5,042 nucleotides of DNA, taken from positions 1 to 5,042 of the forward strand of contig MVQQ01000116.1 of NCBI GenBank assembly GCA_002067555.1. The letters are read 5' to 3'. The position numbers and the translations under genes are program-made. Source of the DNA: Syntrophorhabdus sp. PtaB.Bin184 (GTDB lineage: Bacteria; Desulfobacterota; Syntrophorhabdia; Syntrophorhabdales; Syntrophorhabdaceae). The notes under the pieces are model-generated. The model made no database searches and had not been told where the DNA came from. It was given only the letters and a program-made list of their open reading frames with translations. Below, piece after piece: positions 1 through 5,042 of this stretch (positions are counted from its first letter, which is position 1; each line of letters opens with the position of its first letter).

Positions 1-1093
1 TCTCCTTCCTGATGATGTTGCGCTGCCTCAGGATCGCGATCCGCTTGAGCGTGTTCCTCTCGTATATCCCGTTCGACAGGGAGAGCATCCGGACGGAGAG
101 GATGAGCGGCGACCAACCCAGGAGCTTGATATTGAACTTATCCTTGTTCTCCCCTTCCTTTTCGACCTTGAAACCGCCAAAGAAAGTGAGCGCGCTCGGC
201 ATCAGAACGGCGGACTGGATGAATTCCTTCATAAAGTGCTTGTTGTTGGTAAGGAGGGCGAAGAAGTAGTCCAGAAGCTCCTTGAGGATCGCGTCGTTAC
301 CGTTCACCCGGCGTGCGTCGGTAAGGATGATGACGTCCAGCGGCTCGAAGATCCCCCTGCTGAAGGTGATGCGTTCATCGATCCTTTTCTTCCAGTCCTT
401 TATGGAACCTCTCCAGCGATCGTTGACGGGCATGACGCCCCCTTTGCACTTCTCGAACCCGACCTGGTGGAGCCGCTCGGAGGCCTTCTGTGCAAATATC
501 CTGAAGTATCCGTCAAGAAGTGTCTTGGGGTCGAGGGCGTCGGGAGGAACGGAGGATTCTCCCTCCTTCATCATCCCGGCGCAACGTTCCCTCAGTTGTC
601 CTGAGGCGAAATCGTCATCGCGTTCGGCATAGACAAGAAGGTTGTCCTGATCGGTGATCATCGTCTGTTCATCGCGGCCCTCGCTTCCCAGTCCAGCCCA
701 GACGTAGTCCACGGGGGGTTTCCCGAGGCCTTCGTCGACCATCTCCCCTTCGACGAGGTCGAGAACCCTGATCGCGATCCTGTCTCTGATGATGCGGAAG
801 AGGTCGTGGACATCCACGATGGTATCCTCTTCGAGGAAGAAGTTTTCCACCCCGGCGACTGCCCGTTCATGGCATTCCCGGAGGGTTTCGTAGGACGAGG
901 CATTGTCGATTATCTCTATGACAAGGGCGTTGAGCTCGGTCTCGAAGATCTCGTAGTCCTTAAGGACGGTCTGAAGCGCCGTCCCCAGCTCCGAGAGGAC
1001 ACGGTACCGGTCATGGCGGAGCATGGCCTTGTTCTTCATGTCCTCCTGGTGGTCCGCTATGAAGGACTCGATGAGCGAAAAATTTAAGGGCAT
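1..1093 (-). CDS. DUF294-family putative nucleotidyltransferase (GlnD-like), 3' end outside the window
   Basis: Conceptual translation of the minus strand from the ATG at 1093 gives 364 residues with no stop before the window edge, so the C-terminus is missing. Residues 1-120 are mostly helical-looking and polar. The nucleotidyltransferase core starts near residue 128 (VDYVWAGLGSEGRDEQT), with G136-S137 and, downstream, the metal-ligand pair D148-x-D150 in ITDQDN. This is the typical DUF294/GlnD-type motif (PF03445). The CKGGVMPVNDRW stretch (216-227) and a D-A-R-x-V-x-G motif (259-265) match the conserved part leading into the C-terminal substrate-binding domain (PF10335), which continues to the edge with a LxxGIYxRNTLKRI-type motif near 339-352. 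Family members are assigned nucleotidyl transfer by homology; substrates are unknown. Many relatives carry cNMP-binding and CBS domains before this core, but the N-terminal 120 residues here are too short and show none. The gene starts 3 bases after valS. Family assignment is confident; function is not. Confidence 0.9.
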   Translation of the reverse strand, partial: MPLNFSLIESFIADHQEDMKNKAMLRHDRYRVLSELGTALQTVLKDYEIFETELNALVIEIIDNASSYETLRECHERAVAGVENFFLEEDTIVDVHDLFRIIRDRIAIRVLDLVEGEMVDEGLGKPPVDYVWAGLGSEGRDEQTMITDQDNLLVYAERDDDFASGQLRERCAGMMKEGESSVPPDALDPKTLLDGYFRIFAQKASERLHQVGFEKCKGGVMPVNDRWRGSIKDWKKRIDERITFSRGIFEPLDVIILTDARRVNGNDAILKELLDYFFALLTNNKHFMKEFIQSAVLMPSALTFFGGFKVEKEGENKDKFNIKLLGWSPLILSVRMLSLSNGIYERNTLKRIAILRQRNIIRKE

Positions 1094-1103
1094 CAACTAC
1101 CTC
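1094..1103 (-). promoter_or_regulatory. Ribosome-binding site of the DUF294 gene, overlapping the valS stop
   Basis: Reading the minus strand, GAGG (1103-1100) is followed by the valS stop TAG (1099-1097), then TTG, then ATG at 1093. The spacing from GAGG to ATG is 6 bases. The site therefore lies inside the last codons of valS, which favours the ATG at 1093 over other starts and suggests that ribosomes finishing valS re-initiate on the next gene. Confidence 0.75.
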
Positions 1104-3730
1104 GAAAGGTTCTCCAGGAGCTTTTTGCTCTGCATGATCTTTTCCTTCCTGGCGGAAAGCTCGCTGTACTGCGCCTCGTTGCGGGCTATGACCTCCGCCG
1201 GCGCCTTCTGGCGGAACGCCTCGTTGCCCAGCTTCTTCATCAATTTTTCACTATCTTCGGTGATCCTTGCAAGCTCTTTTTCGATCCTTCCCAGTTCTTT
1301 CGCGACGTCGATAAGGTCCTTGAGGGGCACGAAGACCTCGATATCCTTGAAAACGCCCACCGCCGAATGGTCCGGCGCTTTGCCCTCCGTGAAGGTGAGG
1401 TTTTCCACCTTGCCCAGTTCCTTGATATAGTATTCGTATTCTTTCAGGAACGCTTCGTCGGCTCCCGCCCTGATCACGGTCTCTATGCGGACATTGGGCG
1501 CGATCCCCGTTTCGCCGCGAATGTTGCGGATGACGTCGACGATGCCCATGATGGTCTCCATCATCTTTTCGCTGTCGCTGTCTATCTGCGACTCGTCGAC
1601 GGCAGGGAAGGGTGCTATCATGACGCTCGGGCATTCCCTGCCGGGAAGGCGCTGGTAGATCTCCTCCGTGACGAAGGGCATGATGGGATGGAGGAGCTTC
1701 AGGATGTCTTCAAGGGTGTTGTGGAGGACGGCCCGCGTGGCGCCTGTGTCGAAGCGGTCAACCTTCCCGTACAGGTTGGGTTTGATAAGCTCCAGGTACC
1801 AGTCGCAGTATTCGTGCCAGATGAAGCTGTACAGGACATTTGCGGCCTCATTGAAGCGATACCCGAGGATGCTTTCATGGACGTCGCGGATTACCCTCTG
1901 GGTGCGCGAACGGATCCAGCGATCGGGAAGGAAGGAGGAACTGTTCCCGGTATGAGCGGGTTTCTGCTCACCCATGAAGGACAGCGACAGCCTGGAGGCG
2001 TTCCATATCTTGTTGACGAAGTTTCTGCAGCCCTCTATGCGTTCTTCCGACAGAAGGACGTCCCGTCCCTGGGCCGCGAGCATGGTCAGGGTGAAGCGGA
2101 ACGCATCGGTCCCGTATTCGTCGATGATGATGAGGGGGTCAATGACGTTGCCCTTGGATTTGCTCATCTTCTTGCCCTCGGCATCGCGGACGAGAGCGTG
2201 GATGTAGACATCGCGGAAAGGCACGTCGCCCATGAATTTGAGTCCCATCATGATCATCCGGGCGACCCAGAAGAAGAGGATGTCGAAGCCCGTTATGAGG
2301 AGAGACGTGGGATAGAACGTCCTGAGGTCCTCTGTGGTGTCGGGCCATCCCAGCGTGCTGAAGGGCCACAATCCCGACGAGAACCAGGTGTCGAGGACGT
2401 CCGATTCCTGCTTCACGGCGCCGCCGCATTTCGGGCATGCCGGGGGATCGTCGACGGAGACGATCATCTCTCCGCATGATTCGCAGTACCACACCGGTAT
2501 CCGGTGGCCCCACCAGATCTGGCGTGACACGCACCAGTCCCTGATGTTCTCCATCCATTCGAAGTAGACCTTCTCCCACATCTCCGGAATGATGCGCACG
2601 CGGTGCTCCCGCACGGCGGCGATGGCAGGCTCGGCCAGCGGCTTCATCCTGAGGAACCACTGGAGGGAGAGGGCGGGTTCGACAACGGTCTTGCAGCGGT
2701 AGCATTTGCCGACGCCCATGAGGTAGGGTTCCGTTTTTTCGAGATAACCCTTTTCGTCGAGCTCCTCGACGATCCTCCTGCGGCATTCAAAGCGTTCCAT
2801 ACCCTGGTAGTGGAGTGCGTTCTCGTTCATGTCGCCGTTCTCGTCAATGACCTTTATAAGCTCGAGCCCATGCCTTTTCATGATCTCGAAGTCATTGAGG
2901 TCGTGCGCCGGTGTGACCTTGAGCGCGCCCGTGCCGAACTCGACGTCGACATAGCTGTCGCCGATGACGGGGATCCTTTTGTTGACTATGGGGAGGATGA
3001 CCTCCTGCCCGACATATTTCCCGTACCGGGGGTCTTCGGGGTTGACGGCGACGGCGGTATCTCCGAGCATCGTCTCGGGTCTCGTTGTGGCGACGGTGAG
3101 ATAACCCTCGCCCTCTGCGAGCGGGTAGTGGATGTAGTAAAGGTGTCCCTGGGTCTCCTCATGCTCCGCTTCGAGGTCGGAAAGGGCCGTCTTGCAGCGC
3201 GGGCACCAGTTTATGATGTAATTGTCCCGGTAGATCAGACCTTCGTTGTAGAGTCTCACGAAGACCTCGCGGACAGCACGCGTGAGCCCTTCGTCCATGG
3301 TGAAGCGCTCGCGCGACCAGTCGCAGGACGCGCCAAGCCTCTTGAGCTGTTCGATGATGGTCCCGCCCGATTGTTTCTTCCACTGCCAGACCCGTTCCAC
3401 GAACTTTTCCCTGCCCAGGGCCTCGCGGTTGGTGCTTTCCTTGGCCAGCTCGCGCTCAACCACGTTCTGTGTGGCTATACCCGCGTGGTCGGTCCCGGGA
3501 AGCCACAGGGAATTGACCCCGCACATGCGAAAATACCGGGTCACGATGTCCTGCAGCGTGTTGTTGAGGGCATGGCCCATGTGAAGAGACCCCGTGACGT
3601 TGGGCGGTGGGATGACCATGGAAAAATACTCTTCCCTGGAGTCGTTCCTGGCCGTGAAGTATCCCTTTTCCAGCCACTCGGCGTACCACTTCTTTTCGAT
3701 GCTGTGGGGGTCGTAAACCTTATCCATCAT
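1097..3730 (-). CDS. valS: Valyl-tRNA synthetase (ValRS)
   Basis: Class Ia aminoacyl-tRNA synthetase that attaches valine to tRNA-Val in the cytoplasm and hydrolyses mischarged Thr-tRNA. With the start at 3730 it has 877 residues, close to the ~880 usual for this bacterial form. The Rossmann core carries the HIGH motif as HMGH (50-53, within PNVTGSLHMGH) and the KMSKS motif (521-525). The CP1 editing domain lies at roughly 184-345, with TTRPETMLGD beginning near 215 and AHDLNDF near 275. Cysteine pairs C176/C179, C343/C346 and the set C416/C419/C432/C435 look like zinc-binding sites. The anticodon-binding domain follows (about 600-760, with RNIRGE at 735-740), then a charged C-terminal coiled coil (about 806-877). 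An ATG six codons upstream (3748) would give 883 residues, but AGGGAG sits 7 bases before the ATG at 3730, so that start is preferred. All expected motifs are intact. The gene lies 79 bases after dgt and 3 bases before the DUF294 gene. Confidence 0.98.
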   Translation of the reverse strand: MMDKVYDPHSIEKKWYAEWLEKGYFTARNDSREEYFSMVIPPPNVTGSLHMGHALNNTLQDIVTRYFRMCGVNSLWLPGTDHAGIATQNVVERELAKESTNREALGREKFVERVWQWKKQSGGTIIEQLKRLGASCDWSRERFTMDEGLTRAVREVFVRLYNEGLIYRDNYIINWCPRCKTALSDLEAEHEETQGHLYYIHYPLAEGEGYLTVATTRPETMLGDTAVAVNPEDPRYGKYVGQEVILPIVNKRIPVIGDSYVDVEFGTGALKVTPAHDLNDFEIMKRHGLELIKVIDENGDMNENALHYQGMERFECRRRIVEELDEKGYLEKTEPYLMGVGKCYRCKTVVEPALSLQWFLRMKPLAEPAIAAVREHRVRIIPEMWEKVYFEWMENIRDWCVSRQIWWGHRIPVWYCESCGEMIVSVDDPPACPKCGGAVKQESDVLDTWFSSGLWPFSTLGWPDTTEDLRTFYPTSLLITGFDILFFWVARMIMMGLKFMGDVPFRDVYIHALVRDAEGKKMSKSKGNVIDPLIIIDEYGTDAFRFTLTMLAAQGRDVLLSEERIEGCRNFVNKIWNASRLSLSFMGEQKPAHTGNSSSFLPDRWIRSRTQRVIRDVHESILGYRFNEAANVLYSFIWHEYCDWYLELIKPNLYGKVDRFDTGATRAVLHNTLEDILKLLHPIMPFVTEEIYQRLPGRECPSVMIAPFPAVDESQIDSDSEKMMETIMGIVDVIRNIRGETGIAPNVRIETVIRAGADEAFLKEYEYYIKELGKVENLTFTEGKAPDHSAVGVFKDIEVFVPLKDLIDVAKELGRIEKELARITEDSEKLMKKLGNEAFRQKAPAEVIARNEAQYSELSARKEKIMQSKKLLENLSR

Positions 3731-3737
3731 TGTGAGC

Positions 3738-3743
3738 TCCCTT
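3738..3743 (-). promoter_or_regulatory. Ribosome-binding site that decides the valS start
   Basis: The minus strand reads AGGGAG at 3743-3738, followed by 7 bases and then ATG ATG (3730 and 3727). This strong site lies inside the six extra codons that would be used from the ATG at 3748. That upstream ATG has only a weak, closely spaced AGGT in front of it. The next ATG (3727) is 10 bases from the site and cannot be excluded; it would shorten the protein by one residue. Confidence 0.7.
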
Positions 3744-3809
3744 TCCATATGTACCTATCAAAACGCGCTTGATGGTCGTTGTTCGTTCAGTTTCCCGGAT
3801 CTTCCTTTC

Positions 3810-4853
3810 CTACACCGGGATGTTCCATGGCATGGGCAGGAAGATCCTCTCAAAAAGGCTGAAGGCATAACGGTCTGTCATCCCGGCGATGAAGTCTCGG
3901 ACACAGGCAACGGGATCGTCGTAGAAGTCGGCGCGGCCCGTTTCCTTGAGGAACGCGTCGGGGTGCTTGAGGAAGTACCCGTACAGGTCCTCGATGATCC
4001 TCGAGCACTTGATGAAGTCCGCGTGGACGATGGGGCTCTCGTAGACCCGGGCATAGAGGAAGTCGCGCATCTCCAGCATCCGGGTCTCCAGTTCCTTCCC
4101 GCATTCCAGTTCCATCCTGCCGTTCTCCAGCGTGTTCCGGATGACGCCGCGCACCATCGTGTCGATGCGGTCCGACACGTTGTGTCCGAGATGGTCCCGG
4201 AGATGCCGCGGGATGTTTTCCTCGCTGATCACGTTGCCACGTATGGCATCATCAATATCGTGGTTCAGGTAACCGATGATGTCGGCGATGCGGACCACCT
4301 CCGCCTCCTTGGTGAGGGGCCTTTCATCATCATCCCGGATGATTATGTCCCCTTTGCCCTTGGAGTGTTTCACGATCCCGTCCCTGACCTCCATCGTCAG
4401 GTTGAGGCCCTTGCCGTCTTTCTCGAGAATGTCCACGACCCTCAGGCTTTGCTCATAATGTCTGAAGCCGCCGGGGTAAAGCGAATTGAGAACGTCCTCC
4501 CCGGAATGCCCGAAAGGTGTGTGGCCGAGGTCATGGGCAAGAGCTATGGCTTCCACGAGGTCCTCGTTGAGGCCAAGCGCCCGACCGATGGTCCGGGCGA
4601 TCTGCGATACCTCGAGAGTATGCGTCAGCCGTGTCCGGTAATGGTCTCCCGTTGGCGAAAGGAAGACCTGTGTTTTGTACTTGAGCCGTCGGAAAGACTT
4701 GCTGTGGGTTATCCTGTCGCGGTCGTGCTGAAAAGCCGGCCTGATGTCGCACTCCGCCTCTTCCCGCACCCTTCCGCGCGTGGCGGCGCTTCTCTGCGCC
4801 CAGGGCGACAAAATCTGCCCTTCCCGTTCTTCCAGTCTTTCACGGATATTCAT
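3810..4853 (-). CDS. dgt: Deoxyguanosinetriphosphate triphosphohydrolase-like protein (dGTPase type 2, HD domain)
   Basis: HD-superfamily enzyme of the Dgt family, which hydrolyses dGTP or other dNTPs to the deoxynucleoside and triphosphate, acting on cytosolic dNTP pools. It has 347 residues. This is the length of the shorter type-2 subfamily, not the ~505 residues of E. coli Dgt, so the substrate may be broader than dGTP. The N-terminus (CDIRPAFQHDRDRITHSKSFRRLKYKTQVF-type region, about 35-64) is the family signature. The HD metal site is visible as H78 (RLTHTLEV), H107-D108 (ALAHDLGHTPFGH) and D191 (RIADIIGYLNHDIDD). H111 and H116 are also in place. The C-terminal HD-associated part (about 260-340) contains ARVYESP and DFIAGMTDRYAF. 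The ATG at 4853 has no strong ribosome-binding site. An in-frame stop at 4874-4872 with no alternative start codon between, and the family-like beginning of the protein, still support it. It is probably the first gene of the unit with valS. Confidence 0.95.
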   Translation of the reverse strand: MNIRERLEEREGQILSPWAQRSAATRGRVREEAECDIRPAFQHDRDRITHSKSFRRLKYKTQVFLSPTGDHYRTRLTHTLEVSQIARTIGRALGLNEDLVEAIALAHDLGHTPFGHSGEDVLNSLYPGGFRHYEQSLRVVDILEKDGKGLNLTMEVRDGIVKHSKGKGDIIIRDDDERPLTKEAEVVRIADIIGYLNHDIDDAIRGNVISEENIPRHLRDHLGHNVSDRIDTMVRGVIRNTLENGRMELECGKELETRMLEMRDFLYARVYESPIVHADFIKCSRIIEDLYGYFLKHPDAFLKETGRADFYDDPVACVRDFIAGMTDRYAFSLFERIFLPMPWNIPV

Positions 4854-4873
4854 TCGGTCGCAACCAACACCCT

Positions 4874-4902
4874 AATGTAGCATAAAGATGTAACAATATC
4901 AA
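4874..4902 (-). promoter_or_regulatory. Candidate sigma70-type promoter for dgt (and probably valS and the DUF294 gene)
   Basis: On the minus strand TTGATA (4902-4897, five of six matches to TTGACA) is followed by exactly 17 bases and TACATT (4879-4874, four of six matches to TATAAT). The surrounding bases are AT-rich in an otherwise GC-rich window. A transcript would begin near 4867, leaving a leader of only about 14 bases before the dgt ATG with no clear Shine-Dalgarno sequence. This is a consensus match only. Confidence 0.5.
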
Positions 4903-4935
4903 CGACCTGAACTTCGGAAACCGAAGCTCAGGTCG
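4903..4935. repeat. Strong 33-bp inverted repeat (hairpin), possible terminator or operator
   Basis: Two 15-base arms, 4903-4917 and 4921-4935, pair at 14 of 15 positions around an AAA loop. The inner CTTCGG/CCGAAG and outer CGACCTGA/TCAGGTCG parts are perfect, with one A-C mismatch between them. On the minus strand it is followed by a moderately T-rich stretch (TTGATATTGTTACATCTTT), not a clean T run. On the plus strand what follows is G-rich. It could be an imperfect terminator for a gene entering from the right on the minus strand. It could also be a binding palindrome, since it abuts the -35 box of the dgt promoter. The structure is certain; the role is not. Confidence 0.85.
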
Positions 4936-4965
4936 GGTTCGGGGTAATAGGTAATAGGTGATGGG
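4936..4965 (+). repeat. Heptamer repeat block, left arm (GGTNATN-like)
   Basis: In strict 7-base register from 4936 the plus strand reads one divergent unit (GGTTCGG), two copies of GGTAATA (4943-4956), then GGTGATG (4957-4963) and GG. This block faces the related block at 4988-5029, which has the same heptamer type on the opposite strand. No coding potential is apparent, because a 7-base period shifts frame at every unit. Confidence 0.8.
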
Positions 4966-4987
4966 ACGAAACAGGCAAAATCGTGCC

Positions 4988-5029
4988 CATGACCCATAAC
5001 CAATGACCTATAACCAATGACCTATAACC
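4988..5029 (-). repeat. Heptamer repeat block, right arm (three 14-bp units)
   Basis: On the minus strand six heptamers follow each other in perfect register, alternating GGTTATA and GGTCATT. They form two exact 14-bp copies (5029-5016 and 5015-5002) and a diverged third (GGTTATG then GGTCATG, 5001-4988). The next seven bases, GGCACGA, still resemble the unit. Together with the block at 4936-4965 it can form an imperfect long hairpin. From the right end of this block to the window edge (5030-5042) I see only a short GC-rich stretch followed by T and C runs. Confidence 0.85.
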
Positions 5030-5042
5030 CGCCCTTTTCCTT

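Noticed and set aside
12..1087. Several plus-strand frames (12-269, 236-604, 282-632, 806-1087) and a minus frame (658-903)
   Set aside because: All overlap the continuous minus-strand DUF294 frame, which carries a clear family motif. They are shadows that stand out only because the real gene has no stop inside the window.
1367..2479. Plus-strand open frame (370 codons) opposite the valS 3' half
   Set aside because: Antisense to the ValRS KMSKS and anticodon-binding regions. No motif and no convincing reason to be translated.
2603..3772. Long plus-strand open frame (389 codons) opposite the valS 5' half
   Set aside because: Antisense to the ValRS catalytic and editing domains, with valine- and aspartate-rich composition typical of a complement-strand shadow. 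No domain is recognisable.
3760..3776. Short palindrome ATCAA...TTGAT in the dgt-valS gap as a terminator
   Set aside because: Only five base pairs around a seven-base loop, with no T run after it on the minus strand. Too weak to call.
3732..4880. Long plus-strand open frame (382 codons) covering dgt
   Set aside because: It lies antisense to a gene with a complete HD active site and family signature. Its translation shows no recognisable motif, and such frames are expected opposite GC-biased coding sequence.
4936..5029. CRISPR array
   Set aside because: The units are 7 or 14 bp in direct contact with no spacers of regular length, and the two blocks are inverted relative to each other.
4928..5041. 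Minus-strand frame open from the right edge to a TGA at 4930-4928, possibly the tail of another gene
   Set aside because: It is made almost entirely of heptamer repeats and half of the hairpin, and the other two frames close quickly at TAG. Openness is explained by the repeat sequence, and no protein family is recognisable.

Overview
The window holds three genes, all on the minus strand, in the order dgt, valS, then a DUF294-family nucleotidyltransferase gene that runs off the left edge. The base composition is moderately GC-rich and the genes are tightly packed. The proteins look bacterial, and the style of the dGTPase and ValRS reminds me of Desulfobacterota (the former Deltaproteobacteria). 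That placement is an impression from memory, not a result. Nothing in the coding region suggests a prophage, plasmid or recent transfer.

Layout, read in the direction of transcription (right to left). The region 4854-5042 has no supported gene. It contains an array of 7-bp repeats arranged in two opposed arms (about 4934-5031), a strong 33-bp hairpin (4903-4935), and a promoter-like TTGATA-N17-TACATT (4874-4902) pointing at dgt. The dgt gene (3810-4853) encodes a type-2, HD-domain dNTP triphosphohydrolase. A 79-bp gap follows, with no convincing terminator. Then comes valS (valyl-tRNA synthetase, preferred start 3730, stop at 1097). Three bases after the valS stop a third gene begins at 1093. 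It is not a closed reading frame inside the window because its 3' end lies beyond base 1, but conceptual translation shows 364 uninterrupted residues with the signature motif of DUF294 nucleotidyltransferases.

The three genes probably form one transcription unit started by the promoter in front of dgt. The 3-base valS/DUF294 junction, with the ribosome-binding site lying on the valS stop codon, implies translational coupling. dgt acts on dNTP pools and valS charges tRNA-Val. The DUF294 protein resembles the nucleotidyl-transfer part of GlnD and has no known substrate. Functional links between the three are inference. I see no clear undescribed system. The items most worth a second look are the heptamer-repeat element upstream of dgt and the DUF294 protein, which lacks the usual CBS/cyclic-nucleotide sensory domains and is coupled to an essential housekeeping gene.
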